DNA of 64,000 bases from Verrucomicrobiaceae bacterium (GTDB taxonomy: Bacteria > Verrucomicrobiota > Verrucomicrobiia > Verrucomicrobiales > Verrucomicrobiaceae), in the NCBI GenBank assembly GCA_019694165.1, contig JAIBCL010000025.1:1-64000 (forward strand). The letters are read 5' to 3'. A program made the translations under genes and the position numbers. The notes under the pieces were generated by a model. That model did no database searches, was not told the DNA's origin, and saw nothing but the letters and a program-made list of their open reading frames with translations. Below are positions 49,084 through 58,514 of this stretch, in pieces (position 1 is the stretch's first letter; the number at the start of each line of letters is the position of its first letter).

Positions 49084-50436
49084 TCACCGGGATTTCAATC
49101 CGGCCGTGTTTACAGCGATGACGCGGTAGCGGTGGGATGCTTCGGCGCCGCTCTTCGCGGTCACATCCGTGAAGTGCATCTGCACGAGCGGCTGGACCGG
49201 CGTGTCGCTGTACTGGAGTCCTTGGAAAACTGGGCGGCCGAAGACGTTCTTTGCATCCTGCGGCAGGTTGGCGAGGAACTGCCCGTCGCGCTCGATGACA
49301 AAGCCGGCGAGACCGCTTTCGAGATCTGCCTGCGCCTCCCACGTCAGTTCGTTGCCAGTCACCCGCAACTGCGCGGGTGCGGGCGGCGGCGTTGTGTCGG
49401 GTATCACGGTGTCCTTGACGTATTGCGTCCAGGCTTTGGCGATGGCCTCGTCGGGCAGCCACGCCGATTTTTCGAGCGCGCCGGAATACTTCCCGGCAGG
49501 AACTGCGGGTGAGCCGGGCTGCGCGGCCGCATCAAGCGGGGCGATCCATCCGCCGCCCGCCGGCATGGCCCGGAGCGGAACGCCGTTTTTTTCCGGCAGG
49601 CGGGCCGTGAGACAGGCGTCGAGCCACGGGATGGCAAGGTAGCGCTGGTTCCCGCATTCATGCGCCGTGAGCGGATCGACAGCCACGCCGATGAGCGCAC
49701 CGCGGCTGCGCAGCGTGGTGAAGAAAGTCTCCACGCCAGGCCAAACTCCGGCAAAGCGCCCTTCTTTGACAGTCACTCCTTCCTTGGTGCCCAGATTGCA
49801 CATGACGGGTACGCCCAGCGCCGTCTCAGACACGGCATAAGGTGCGGGTTTGTTTTCGGCAGCCTTCACGGCGGGGACACCCGAGCGGAGCCACGCCGCC
49901 GCCACTCGATCCGGGTGCAGCAGCACCATGCCGCCGGCCCAGTGCCCTCCGCCGCTGTGCCCCCACAAGGCCCAGGGCACAGTGGCGAGTTCCGGGTGTC
50001 CGGATTTCGTGCCGAGGTCCGCCAGCGCCTTTTGAAAAGCTGCGTCGGAGCCGTTGCGCGGATCACACCAGAGCTGGCAGTTCGCCTTCTCGGGCTGCTC
50101 ATAGGATGGCGCGAGCAAGGCGCACGAATGTTTCCGGGCCAGCGCCTGCCAGTGGAGATCGAAGGCACCGGTGAGGCCCGACTTGCACGATCCCTCTCCG
50201 CAGCCGTGCTGGTGGACCACCACGCCGCGCAATTCCCGGATGCCCGGTGGAATCCAGATCGTGTAGTTCACCGGAAACACGAGTTCCCCCGGCCTTGCCG
50301 AGGCCTCGTATCTCACCCGGAAGCAAGGCGGATCTGCCGGCGGAAAAACATCATATGGCGGCTGCTGGGCGGACAAAGGGCTGACCGGCGCTGTGAAGAC
50401 GATGACGAGAGCGGTGGCAAGGGTGAAGATTCTCAT
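49084..50436 (-). CDS. Secreted alpha/beta hydrolase with C-terminal Fn3-like domain
   Basis: 450 residues from the ATG at 50436 with a signal peptide ([24 protein letters not shown]). Residues about 40-330 look like an alpha/beta hydrolase: [79 protein letters not shown] with a GHSGGG nucleophile elbow. The C-terminal 90 residues ([38 protein letters not shown], then [17 protein letters not shown]) form a fibronectin type III-like domain. Four paired-looking Cys suggest periplasmic folding. The substrate is unknown, perhaps an ester of a polysaccharide. Confidence 0.8.
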   Translation of the reverse strand: MRIFTLATALVIVFTAPVSPLSAQQPPYDVFPPADPPCFRVRYEASARPGELVFPVNYTIWIPPGIRELRGVVVHQHGCGEGSCKSGLTGAFDLHWQALARKHSCALLAPSYEQPEKANCQLWCDPRNGSDAAFQKALADLGTKSGHPELATVPWALWGHSGGGHWAGGMVLLHPDRVAAAWLRSGVPAVKAAENKPAPYAVSETALGVPVMCNLGTKEGVTVKEGRFAGVWPGVETFFTTLRSRGALIGVAVDPLTAHECGNQRYLAIPWLDACLTARLPEKNGVPLRAMPAGGGWIAPLDAAAQPGSPAVPAGKYSGALEKSAWLPDEAIAKAWTQYVKDTVIPDTTPPPAPAQLRVTGNELTWEAQADLESGLAGFVIERDGQFLANLPQDAKNVFGRPVFQGLQYSDTPVQPLVQMHFTDVTAKSGAEASHRYRVIAVNTAGLKSR

Positions 50437-50574
50437 GCAATGGGGCCAGAGGAACGGCGGCGGACGGCGGCGTGTTGCAAGGCGCGCGGAGGCGTGGGGC
50501 ACCATTGAACTGCAGCGGCAGCGCAAAGACCGCTTTGAACCTTCGCACGCGCAGATATTCCGATGTGCACCGGA

Positions 50575-51042
50575 TCAACCAGGGGCGGTGCCCAGCATCA
50601 CACACTCCACCATGCCCTTGCGCATGGACGCCCACGGCTCCTGGGTGGACACATCCACAGGGTCGGGATCCTTTGCCAGATCATCCGGCAGCTTCGCAGG
50701 CGAGAGGATGGCGAGGAATACGAGCGGCTCCTTGTGCGGATTGTACGTCGCGTGGATCGTACCAGGTGGAATATGCGCCATCTCGCCGGCGCTGAGGATG
50801 CGATAGCCATCACCCACCCACTGCTCCGCGCGGCCGTAGATCACGTAGATGATCTCTTCGCGATGCGGATGATAGTGAAACGGGTGGCAGTGCCCAGGGT
50901 CCATGTTTGCGCGCACAAGCAGCAATTTGTCGGCGGCAACGACATCGGGCCGGCAGAGCCATTCGTTGTTCGTCCACGGATTCGTCTCGCGGATCGCATC
51001 AGCGATCTGCACAAAGCGGCGGTTCTCGGCGGTGTCGGGCAT
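50575..51042 (-). CDS. Cupin domain protein
   Basis: 155 residues. One cupin barrel: motif 1 HPFHYHPHREEIIYVIYGRAEQWVG (metal-binding His residues and Glu) and motif 2 IPPGTIHATYNPHKEPLVFLAILSP. Many such proteins bind a metal and act on sugars, organic acids or aromatic compounds, or serve as sensors; nothing in the sequence selects one. It is on the same strand as the hydrolase at 49084 with a 138-base gap. Confidence 0.85.
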   Translation of the reverse strand: MPDTAENRRFVQIADAIRETNPWTNNEWLCRPDVVAADKLLLVRANMDPGHCHPFHYHPHREEIIYVIYGRAEQWVGDGYRILSAGEMAHIPPGTIHATYNPHKEPLVFLAILSPAKLPDDLAKDPDPVDVSTQEPWASMRKGMVECVMLGTAPG

Positions 51043-51150
51043 GAAGCGATGTTAGACAGCCCGACGGAGGAACGCAATCGCCACGCGCAATCCCGCAAAC
51101 AAATCGGCGACGAACCGCGCACGGCGCTGTCGCGGTTGGGGTATCGCAGT

Positions 51151-51858
51151 TTACGCGATCTTGTCCGGATCGATCCCCAATTCACGAAGCTTGCTCGCAA
51201 GGGCTTCCGCGCGCTTCGTCTCAGCTTCGGCACGTTTCGCTTCAGCCTCGGCACGCCTTGCGATTTCGCGCTGGGTTTCCATCAGCTTGCCATCGGGTCT
51301 GCGAACCCACAGCCTGCCATCGGCTGACAGGCCAAAGGTCATGCCCAGCAGCGGACTCTTCCATGTGCCGTCGGCCTGTGGCTTTACCTTGGACAGGCCG
51401 TCCTGTTCCGAGCGGCGTTGAAACGCGGAAAACACGCCGCGCTGATAATCATACGTGTAGAACTCGTCACACCCCAGGTCCGAATAGAAGTCCAGCTTGT
51501 CCATCATCTCTCCGGCCGTGTTGCTCTTGGACAAGAATTCGAAAACCACCTGCGGCGCACGGCCCTTTTCCTCCCACTGCATGTAGGACGAGCGCGGTCC
51601 CGCCGGGTGATCCAGCACCACCATGACATCAGGCGCCTTGCTGATGTCCGGCCGGCCCTCGATCGGATACCACAGCAGGTCGGCGGCGATGAAGACGTCA
51701 TCACGATCGGCGAACCAGTCCTCAAGACCGTTCTTCACAAAGGTGATCCAGCGCAAGTGTTCGGTGTCGTTGCTCAAAGGTTCGCCGTTATCGACCGGAT
51801 AAATGATGCGCCCGGCCTTGTCGGTCTCAAAGCGGCGTGTTGGAGGGGCGATGATCAT
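51151..51858 (-). CDS. Uma2 family (DUF820) endonuclease-like protein
   Basis: 235 residues from the ATG at 51858. Residues about 30-170 form the Uma2 PD-(D/E)XK-like core: ADRDDVFIAADLLWYP, DISKAPDVMVVLDHPAGPRSSY, PQVVFEFLSKSNTAGEMMDKLDFYSDLGCDEFYTYDYQRG. The C-terminus is a long charged helix (RRAEAEAKRAEAETKRAEALASKLRELG), typical of these proteins. The family is hugely expanded in cyanobacteria and found in Verrucomicrobia; its biological role is unsettled. It lies 90 bases after the MBL gene on the same strand. Confidence 0.88.
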   Translation of the reverse strand: MIIAPPTRRFETDKAGRIIYPVDNGEPLSNDTEHLRWITFVKNGLEDWFADRDDVFIAADLLWYPIEGRPDISKAPDVMVVLDHPAGPRSSYMQWEEKGRAPQVVFEFLSKSNTAGEMMDKLDFYSDLGCDEFYTYDYQRGVFSAFQRRSEQDGLSKVKPQADGTWKSPLLGMTFGLSADGRLWVRRPDGKLMETQREIARRAEAEAKRAEAETKRAEALASKLRELGIDPDKIA

Positions 51859-51948
51859 CTTCTGCGTGAGAATACGGGCCTCGAACCGAAGACGCAAACC
51901 ACAAATCGACAGCCTTGGGTGACGCACGCAAGCAGAGCGCTTCGCGAA

Positions 51949-53484
51949 TCACCCTTTCACCCGGTAGTCGATCCACAAATCAGACTCATCATGAGCCGCC
52001 TCAAACTCCTTCTTCTCAGCGGCAGACATGCGCCTGCGCGCCTTCTCAATCTCAGGTGCCAGCTCCCTCGTCTTCTTCGCATCGGCGAACAAGTCCTTGG
52101 TGTTCATCACCATGAGCCGACCTTTCGTCTGATTGAGAAGATCACTGATGATACCCTGGTTTGGCATCGTGTTCTTCCAGTCCTTGCTGATCACGCTGTA
52201 GTCGAGCGTGGCCATCGCGGCGAGGTCGTCGTGCGTCATCATCTCCAGGCCCTTCCGCTTCGCCGTTCCGTTGTGGCTCAAGTGGTGCGCCACTTTGTAA
52301 AACACCGTGCGGTTCAGCAAATCCTCCGTGAGATGCTTCGGGCTGCCGTCGTCATTCTTGCCCCTGCCTTTGGTCTTCCAGGGGATGTCATGCCACGTCG
52401 CCCAGCTTCCGTATTCGGCATCGCCGGGGAAGAGCATCACGCGGCCGCTCTCGATGAATTCGATGGCGAGCGCGAGGCTCAGGTTGTTGATGCCGGTGTT
52501 CAGCCGCAGAGCGAGCGAGCCGGCGCTCATCAGCCAGTCGTTGTCGATTCGGCGCCAGGCGTCCGCTTCGTTCTCATACGGATGAGCCGCAGTCATGTCG
52601 GTCTCGAAGCTCCGGTCAAAGGGCAGCGTGCCACCAGCGCCGCCGTTGCCGGAGAAGGCATTGACGGCGGCGGCGAAGGCATCGCTCCCGGCCAGTTCTT
52701 TGTTGTGATCGTAGGTCTCGCCCTCCTCGGCGGAATCCTCCTTCTTGATGGACTCCCAGCTTTTGGGCGGGCCGAGGACGTAAATGCGCACGCCTTTGAG
52801 GCCGGGCATGTCGTCGATGATGTCGCCCGGCTTGAAGTGTCGGATGCCCTTCGCGGCGATCTGGTCCTTCACCACCGCCATGCCTTTGAGCGGCCCGATG
52901 TACTCGCCCCCGGCGGCGGCCAGGTCGGCGTCCATGTGCAGATCTACAAAACCCGAGACGGACGCAGCAAATCGCTCTTGAGCCTTGAGAAGCTGGCCGC
53001 CCATGTGCCGCTCGTTCTGGTCGCGATGAAAGGCGGGATCGTTCACGGCGCGCGCCATTAGCCCGCCGGCGGCGGCCAGCGCTTTTTTCTTCGCGCCATG
53101 TTCCTTTTTGAGCTTCTCCACGGCGGGCGCGCCGTCTTCCTCCGCCCATGACATCCACGTCTCGCCCACCTTGAAGTCCTTCGTGAAAAGCTTCTCGCAC
53201 AGCTCGAAGCCGAGCACATGGTCCTTGTGCTCGTGCGTGACGACGAGCACGTCCACCCCGTCGCCCACATACTTCTTTAGGTCGGTCACATGTTCGGTGA
53301 AAACCTCCTTTGATCCCTGCCAGGCTCCGCAGTCGATCATCATCTTGAAGGTCTCGGTCTTGCCGGCGAGGAACTTCACCACGAAGCAGTCCCCCGTGCC
53401 GATGCGGTACATGCGCACATGCGCGCCATCGACGGTTTTCGATTTCGTCGCGGGTTTGGCTGGAGCGGTTTTCTTCTTGGCCAT
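51949..53484 (-). CDS. MBL-fold metallo-hydrolase (ComEC/Rec2-like)
   Basis: 511 residues from the ATG at 53484; a TTG at 53508 would overlap the upstream stop. Metallo-beta-lactamase motifs: MYRIGTGDCFVVKF, MMIDCGAW, THEHKDHVLGFELC with H84-x-H86-x-D88-H89, LFPGDAEYGSW with the bridging Asp, and KVAHHLSHNGT with the last His. Long charged inserts between motifs are unlike glyoxalase II and closer to ComEC-type or conflict-system MBLs. It follows the metallopeptidase gene by 20 bases, so the two are co-expressed. The substrate is unknown and could be nucleic acid or a small molecule. Confidence 0.85.
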   Translation of the reverse strand: MAKKKTAPAKPATKSKTVDGAHVRMYRIGTGDCFVVKFLAGKTETFKMMIDCGAWQGSKEVFTEHVTDLKKYVGDGVDVLVVTHEHKDHVLGFELCEKLFTKDFKVGETWMSWAEEDGAPAVEKLKKEHGAKKKALAAAGGLMARAVNDPAFHRDQNERHMGGQLLKAQERFAASVSGFVDLHMDADLAAAGGEYIGPLKGMAVVKDQIAAKGIRHFKPGDIIDDMPGLKGVRIYVLGPPKSWESIKKEDSAEEGETYDHNKELAGSDAFAAAVNAFSGNGGAGGTLPFDRSFETDMTAAHPYENEADAWRRIDNDWLMSAGSLALRLNTGINNLSLALAIEFIESGRVMLFPGDAEYGSWATWHDIPWKTKGRGKNDDGSPKHLTEDLLNRTVFYKVAHHLSHNGTAKRKGLEMMTHDDLAAMATLDYSVISKDWKNTMPNQGIISDLLNQTKGRLMVMNTKDLFADAKKTRELAPEIEKARRRMSAAEKKEFEAAHDESDLWIDYRVKG

Positions 53485-53504
53485 GAGGTGCGAGGGGGCT
53501 GAGG

Positions 53505-55520
53505 TCAATGCTGGTGCAGGAGGGCGAAGGGCTCGGGCAGCCCGCGGGCGAAACCGGTGTCAAAGTACTGCCGGAACTCCGACATGGCGTTCGGCCCGGT
53601 CTCAAACTGATACTCATATTGAGCACGCACGCGGTCTTCGTCGAGCTGTGGTGCATGACGCCCGGACTCTGGCTGCGGGCCCAGCAACGGTTTTGAGATG
53701 ACGTACTTGAGATCGAGTGTGTCGAGATCAAACACGAATGTGCAGCCGCCGCGGAAGATCATGCTGTCGTCATCATCAGCCTCGCCATCCTTGAGGACAT
53801 GCGGCTCGATGGTGCCGTTCTTGATCTTCACGCCGGCGCGCTGGACGATGGAGAACACAATGTTGTTTACTTGATCGCCGTTGGGGGCGGCCCGGGAAAC
53901 GAGCCGGAGATTCTGCACGGCAAAACGCGGACCATATTCGTCCCGTGAATCCGCGACTCCTACATTGCCCCAGTCGGCCCAGGCCAGCCGGGTCAATCTT
54001 TGAAAGTCATACGAACCGTCGAATTTCGCGAGCATCCGGGCATGAAGTCCGAGAATGCTTTTGCCGTTCAGCTTGCTCCTCCCGCCCGAGAAGCAGCGGG
54101 AGATGTCGAACATTTGCTGGCGGTCCATGCAGTAGCTGACCTCACTTCGAAAATCTCTCAGGAACTCCGCGATGATACCGATGAGCTGGCCGATCTGCGG
54201 CCCGATTTCCGGCGAGCGGGTGTGGGCGATGCTGTCCACGCTCAGGACCTTGATCCCCTTCGGATAGATGCCGCGCCGACGGAAGGCATCGATGAAAGCG
54301 AGGCGGAACTCATGCTGCGCTTCGCCCTTGAGGTCGATGTCGGCGGTGATGATGCCGCGCAGGAAATCGCCAAAGGTGAGATCGACCGGCGGGCAGTAGT
54401 CGAGCGCGCGGATGCACATGTTCAGCACGCGCTGGGAGCAGCGGGAGGCCTCGGCGGCGAGGCGGTGCACCAGATCCGGCAGCAACTCGCCCGCCTGCAG
54501 GTTGCCAGAGCCGTCCGAGGCGATGCGCAGCAGGTCGGCCACCTCATGCTTGTACATGCTGAGGAATGCCTCGAACACCGCGGCCACGAGGATGCTGCCG
54601 CGGGCGTGCGGCTCCATCGTCGATTCGTAGTCGCCCGGGTCCGGCTCGGTCGGCCGCCATTGCTTCGTTTTCGGGTCGATGTGGCCGATGGCATCGCGCA
54701 GGCTTCCATAGCAGCCCATTGCCGAGCCGAACTCCTGCGCAAGCTGGCCGAGGAGATTCTGGCCCTCGAGATTGCCGCGCGTTTTGGCGATCTGGTGTTT
54801 GAGCACCTCGGGGAAGGTGAAGTGCTGGAAGAGCGCGACGATGTCCGCGAATGCCTCGTGGAAGGCGAGCACGTCGGGATTCGTCGGCTCATTGTAATAC
54901 GGATACATGCCGTCGAGGATGGCGTGCGTGGTTTCGTGCGCGATGATGTCGTGGCTCAGGCAGGTGAAGACCAGCGCATCGGGCATGTGGCGGGTCTTGT
55001 CCGCCGGCATGGCCTGGAAGTAGCCGAATAGCAGCGCCTTCTTCTGCGGGCTGTAGTACGCGTTGGCCTCGCGCAGCGCGTGCGGGTAGATGCGCAGTCG
55101 CTGCACATATTCTTCACCGCCGCCGCTCAGTCTCCGCGGCGCCCAGATCACCTTGCGACCCAGCGCGGCCTCGAAATTTCTGATCGTCGTCATCGCCACC
55201 GCATAGACCATTTGCTGGTGGAACTGCGGGTTAGCCTCGCTCGGATCGAGGCCGTCCATCGCCAGCGTCAGGCGCTCGTTGAGATCGACCGGCGCATAGA
55301 GCTTCTTCACCGTCGGATCATAGTCCACGACTTCCACATACTCGCCCGCCGGTCCCGGCCCCTGTCCGGCAACCTTGCCCGGCTCAAGTTCCTCCCACGG
55401 CACCTTGTACACGATTTCGTTGATGGTGACCGTGTCGAGCTGCAACGACAGGCTCGGATCAAAGGCGTAGCCGCGCAGCTTTCGGCTGGCTGGCCGTTTC
55501 GTGTTCGGGACGACACTCAT
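53505..55520 (-). CDS. Gluzincin-type zinc metallopeptidase
   Basis: 671 residues without a signal peptide, so probably cytoplasmic. The zinc site is HETTH at 195-199 and HEAFAD at 221-226, the thermolysin-like HExxH plus ExxxD arrangement, with the catalytic Glu196. Around it lie FTCLSHDIIAHETTHAILDGMYPYY and FHEAFADIVALFQHF. The remaining 440 residues (ARGSILVAAVFEAFLSMYKHEVADLLRIASDG, FGDFLRGIITADIDL, AFRRRGIYPKGIKVL) were not assigned to a family but are mostly helical and keep the catalytic domain shape. It precedes the MBL gene by 20 bases. The target protein is unknown. Confidence 0.82.
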   Translation of the reverse strand: MSVVPNTKRPASRKLRGYAFDPSLSLQLDTVTINEIVYKVPWEELEPGKVAGQGPGPAGEYVEVVDYDPTVKKLYAPVDLNERLTLAMDGLDPSEANPQFHQQMVYAVAMTTIRNFEAALGRKVIWAPRRLSGGGEEYVQRLRIYPHALREANAYYSPQKKALLFGYFQAMPADKTRHMPDALVFTCLSHDIIAHETTHAILDGMYPYYNEPTNPDVLAFHEAFADIVALFQHFTFPEVLKHQIAKTRGNLEGQNLLGQLAQEFGSAMGCYGSLRDAIGHIDPKTKQWRPTEPDPGDYESTMEPHARGSILVAAVFEAFLSMYKHEVADLLRIASDGSGNLQAGELLPDLVHRLAAEASRCSQRVLNMCIRALDYCPPVDLTFGDFLRGIITADIDLKGEAQHEFRLAFIDAFRRRGIYPKGIKVLSVDSIAHTRSPEIGPQIGQLIGIIAEFLRDFRSEVSYCMDRQQMFDISRCFSGGRSKLNGKSILGLHARMLAKFDGSYDFQRLTRLAWADWGNVGVADSRDEYGPRFAVQNLRLVSRAAPNGDQVNNIVFSIVQRAGVKIKNGTIEPHVLKDGEADDDDSMIFRGGCTFVFDLDTLDLKYVISKPLLGPQPESGRHAPQLDEDRVRAQYEYQFETGPNAMSEFRQYFDTGFARGLPEPFALLHQH

Positions 55521-55658
55521 GGCGGATATTTTTTCGGGTGCCCGGTCTTTGTAACCGAAGCGTGCGGCGGCAGGAAGACCTTTCTTCGCAAAAAAAAGAT
55601 TGCCCCCGCGTTTCGCTCTGCCTGTAATCAGCCCACTCCAACTCCAACCTCTTCCCGC

Positions 55659-57227
55659 ATGAGCAACACATCCTCTGACTCCGGCGCCAGCGGCGCGAAC
55701 ATGAAACTCTTCTGGGCTTGCTTCATCGCCCTCGTCGCCACGTCGTTCGTCTTTGGCGTCCGGGCAAACTCCATCGGGCTGCTGCAGGATGGCTTCAATC
55801 TCTCCGAGGCGCAGAAGGGCAATATCAATGGCGCGGGCATGTGGCCCTTCGCCATCAGCATCATCTTCTTTAGTCTAGTCATCGACTGGATCGGCTACAA
55901 GACCGTCGCTTTGTTCGCCATCGCCTGTCATGCGGTCTCTCTCGTCCTTACACTGCGCGCGACCGGCTATGCGTCGTTTTACTGGAGCACGCTGCTCGTC
56001 GCGGTCGCGAACGGAACCGTCGAGTCCTTCATCAATCCTGTCGTGGCCACGATCTTCAGCAAGAACAAGGCGAAGTGGCTGAACATCCTGCACGCGGGCT
56101 GGCCGGCGGGTCTGGCACTGGGTGCGTTGTTTTGCGCGCTCTTTCCGGAAGCGAAATTGTTCTTTGACGCCGTCTGGAAGTTCCGCTTTGCGCTGTGCTT
56201 CATCCCGGTGGTGTTCTACGCGCTGCTGATCTTGCCCTGCCAGTTTCCGGTGAACGAGCGTGTAGCCGCGGGCGTGAGCTACCGCGACATGCTCAAGGAG
56301 GTTGGAGCGGTCGGGTTCTTCATCATCGGCTTCCTGATGTACTTCGCCATCATGCAAATGGCTGGCAAGGATGCGTCGCTCAATTCATCGCTCATCGCAG
56401 GCGCGGTAATCGGTGTTGCGGCGGGCGTCTATACCATGTCGCTCGGCAACTGGCTGTTCCTGATCGTGCTCGTGATCATCGGACCGCTCGCCACGACCGA
56501 ACTCGGCACGGATGGCTGGATGCCCGAGCTGCTGAAGTTGAACGGCCCCTTCAAGCTGGCTGAGAGCAATGTGAGCTTTGCCGCCTGGGTGTTCGTCTAT
56601 GTGTCCACGATCATGACCATCCTGCGCTTCTACGCAGGGCCGATCGTGCATCGCTTCTCGCCGATCGGATTGCTCGTGCTCGGTTCGGCGGTGGCGATTG
56701 GCGGGTTGATGTTCCTCTCGGCCAGCGTTGGCTGGATGATCGTCGTCGCCGCGACGGTGTATGCATTTGGCAAGACCTTCCTCTGGAGCACGACGTTGGG
56801 CCTGACTTCCGAGCAGTTCCCTAAAGGCGGGGCGCTCACGCTCAATGGCGTTTCCGCCGTCGGCGTGCTTTTCCTCGGCGTGCTCGGCAGTCCGTTCATC
56901 GGTTATCAGCAGGACAAGGACATGCACTCGCGCCTCGCCGCGAGTCACGCGCCGTTACTGGCAAAGGTGGAGGGCGCTGCGAAGCCGAGCATCTTCGGCA
57001 GCACGCCGAGCCTGGATCAGGACAAGATCAAGGCGCTCGATGCCGCTGCATCCGCCGAACTCACCGCCGTGCAGGCCGAGAGCAAGCGTGGTGCCTTCGC
57101 GAAGATCGCCGTGCTGCCAGCCTTCATGCTCGCGTGTTACCTGTTCATGTGGCTGGTGTTCAAAGCACGCGGCGGCTACAAGCCCGTGGAGATCGGTCAC
57201 GGTGAGGATGCGGAGCCGGGCTTCTGA
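55659..57227 (+). CDS. MFS transporter
   Basis: 522 residues from the ATG at 55659. About 12 hydrophobic helices of the major facilitator superfamily, beginning FWACFIALVATSFVFGVRANSIGLLQDGF and including ATIFSKNKAKWLNILHAGWPAGLALGALF, which resembles sugar/nucleoside-type MFS proteins. A long hydrophilic loop of about 60 residues precedes the last helix (KVEGAAKPSIFGSTPSLDQDKIKALD). It is divergent from the metallopeptidase gene across a 138-base gap. The glycogen synthase-like gene follows 74 bases later, so the pair may serve sugar uptake and storage; the substrate is not evident. Confidence 0.85.
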   Translation: MSNTSSDSGASGANMKLFWACFIALVATSFVFGVRANSIGLLQDGFNLSEAQKGNINGAGMWPFAISIIFFSLVIDWIGYKTVALFAIACHAVSLVLTLRATGYASFYWSTLLVAVANGTVESFINPVVATIFSKNKAKWLNILHAGWPAGLALGALFCALFPEAKLFFDAVWKFRFALCFIPVVFYALLILPCQFPVNERVAAGVSYRDMLKEVGAVGFFIIGFLMYFAIMQMAGKDASLNSSLIAGAVIGVAAGVYTMSLGNWLFLIVLVIIGPLATTELGTDGWMPELLKLNGPFKLAESNVSFAAWVFVYVSTIMTILRFYAGPIVHRFSPIGLLVLGSAVAIGGLMFLSASVGWMIVVAATVYAFGKTFLWSTTLGLTSEQFPKGGALTLNGVSAVGVLFLGVLGSPFIGYQQDKDMHSRLAASHAPLLAKVEGAAKPSIFGSTPSLDQDKIKALDAAASAELTAVQAESKRGAFAKIAVLPAFMLACYLFMWLVFKARGGYKPVEIGHGEDAEPGF

Positions 57228-57301
57228 CCTTGCGCGCGAGTGTGAAATGGAGTTGAGCACTCCTGCCGACAGGGATAGATGCAGGTTTCCGGGCATCATT
57301 C

Positions 57302-58501
57302 ATGAAGGCGCTTTTTCTCACCAACGAATTCCCTCCGTACGTTTATGGCGGAGCGGGCGTGCACGTCGAGTACCTCACCCGCGAGCTGGCGCGGCTGTGT
57401 GAGGTGGAGGTGCGCTGTTTTGGCGACCAGGAAGTGACGCAACCGAACCTCACGGCACACGGCACAGGGCTTGATGCCTCCAAGTGGACTTGCCCGCCGA
57501 ATCTGAAGTCCGTCTTCGGAGCGGTGCAGCGGAACCTGGACTTCAACACGCGCCGGATTGACGCCTCCATCGTGCACCTGCACACCTGGTATGCCCACTT
57601 TGGCGGCATCCTGGCAAAGCTGAACTACGGCATCCCCATGGTGCTCACCGTCCACTCGCTGGAGCCGCTGCGCCCGTGGAAGCGCGAGCAGCTCGGGCAC
57701 GGCTATGACTTCACGGTGTGGCTTGAGCGCACGGCCATCGAAATGGCAGACGCGGTGATCGCCGTTTCCCAGGAGACCAAGGCGGACGTGACGAGACTCT
57801 TCCACGTCGATCCGCACAAGCTCCACGTCATCCACAACGGCATCGACCCCGAGGAGTACAAACACACCGAAAATGCGGACGTGCTCCGCAAGCATGGCGT
57901 CGATCCCGCGCTTCCCTTCGTCCTGTTCGTGGGCCGCATCACCCGGCAGAAGGGCATCATCCACCTCGTGCGCGCCATCCAGCATCTCGATCCAGGCTTC
58001 CAGGTGGTGCTATGCGCCGGCGCTCCGGACACGCCGGAGATCGCCGAGGAGATGAAGGCCGCCGTCGGCGAGGCGCAGCGCACGCGGCCAGGCATCCTGT
58101 GGATACCGGCGATGCTGGACGCTGCCGAGAAGATCGTCCTCTACTCGCATGCGTCGGTGTTCTGCTGCCCGTCGATCTACGAGCCCTTTGGCATCATCAA
58201 TCTCGAGGCCATGGCCTGCGAGACCGCCATCGTCGCCAGCGCCGTGGGCGGCATCAAGGAAGTCGTGGTGGACGGCGAGACGGGCCTCCTCGTGCCGGTG
58301 GAGCAGCAGACGGAGAGCCCCTTTGAAGCCGTCGATCCCGACCGCTATGCACGCGATCTGGCCGCCGGCATCAACAAGCTGATGGCGGATGCACCTCTGC
58401 GCGAAAAGATGGCCGCGGCCGGCCGCAAGCGTGCGGTCGAGCATTTCTCGTGGAAATCCATCGCGCGCAAGACGCTGGCACTCTACAAGACGCTGGCGTA
58501 G
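57302..58501 (+). CDS. GT4 glycogen synthase-like glycosyltransferase
   Basis: 399 residues. GT-B fold with the ADP-sugar type N-terminus LTNEFPPYVYGGAGVHVEYLTRELARL, then HLHTWYAHFGG, PMVLTVHSLEPLRPWKREQLGHGYDFTVWLERTAIEMADAVIAVS, HVIHNGIDPEEY, LFVGRITRQKGIIHLVRAI and the C-terminal E-x7-E PSIYEPFGIINLEAMAC. These motifs and the 400-residue length match the actinobacterial-type glycogen synthase/maltose-1-phosphate synthase (GlgA/GlgM) group rather than GT5 GlgA. It transfers glucose from ADP-glucose to glycogen or glucose-1-phosphate. It converges on the beta-helix gene with a 13-base gap. Confidence 0.88.
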   Translation: MKALFLTNEFPPYVYGGAGVHVEYLTRELARLCEVEVRCFGDQEVTQPNLTAHGTGLDASKWTCPPNLKSVFGAVQRNLDFNTRRIDASIVHLHTWYAHFGGILAKLNYGIPMVLTVHSLEPLRPWKREQLGHGYDFTVWLERTAIEMADAVIAVSQETKADVTRLFHVDPHKLHVIHNGIDPEEYKHTENADVLRKHGVDPALPFVLFVGRITRQKGIIHLVRAIQHLDPGFQVVLCAGAPDTPEIAEEMKAAVGEAQRTRPGILWIPAMLDAAEKIVLYSHASVFCCPSIYEPFGIINLEAMACETAIVASAVGGIKEVVVDGETGLLVPVEQQTESPFEAVDPDRYARDLAAGINKLMADAPLREKMAAAGRKRAVEHFSWKSIARKTLALYKTLA

Positions 58502-58514
58502 CGACCCGGCGCAG

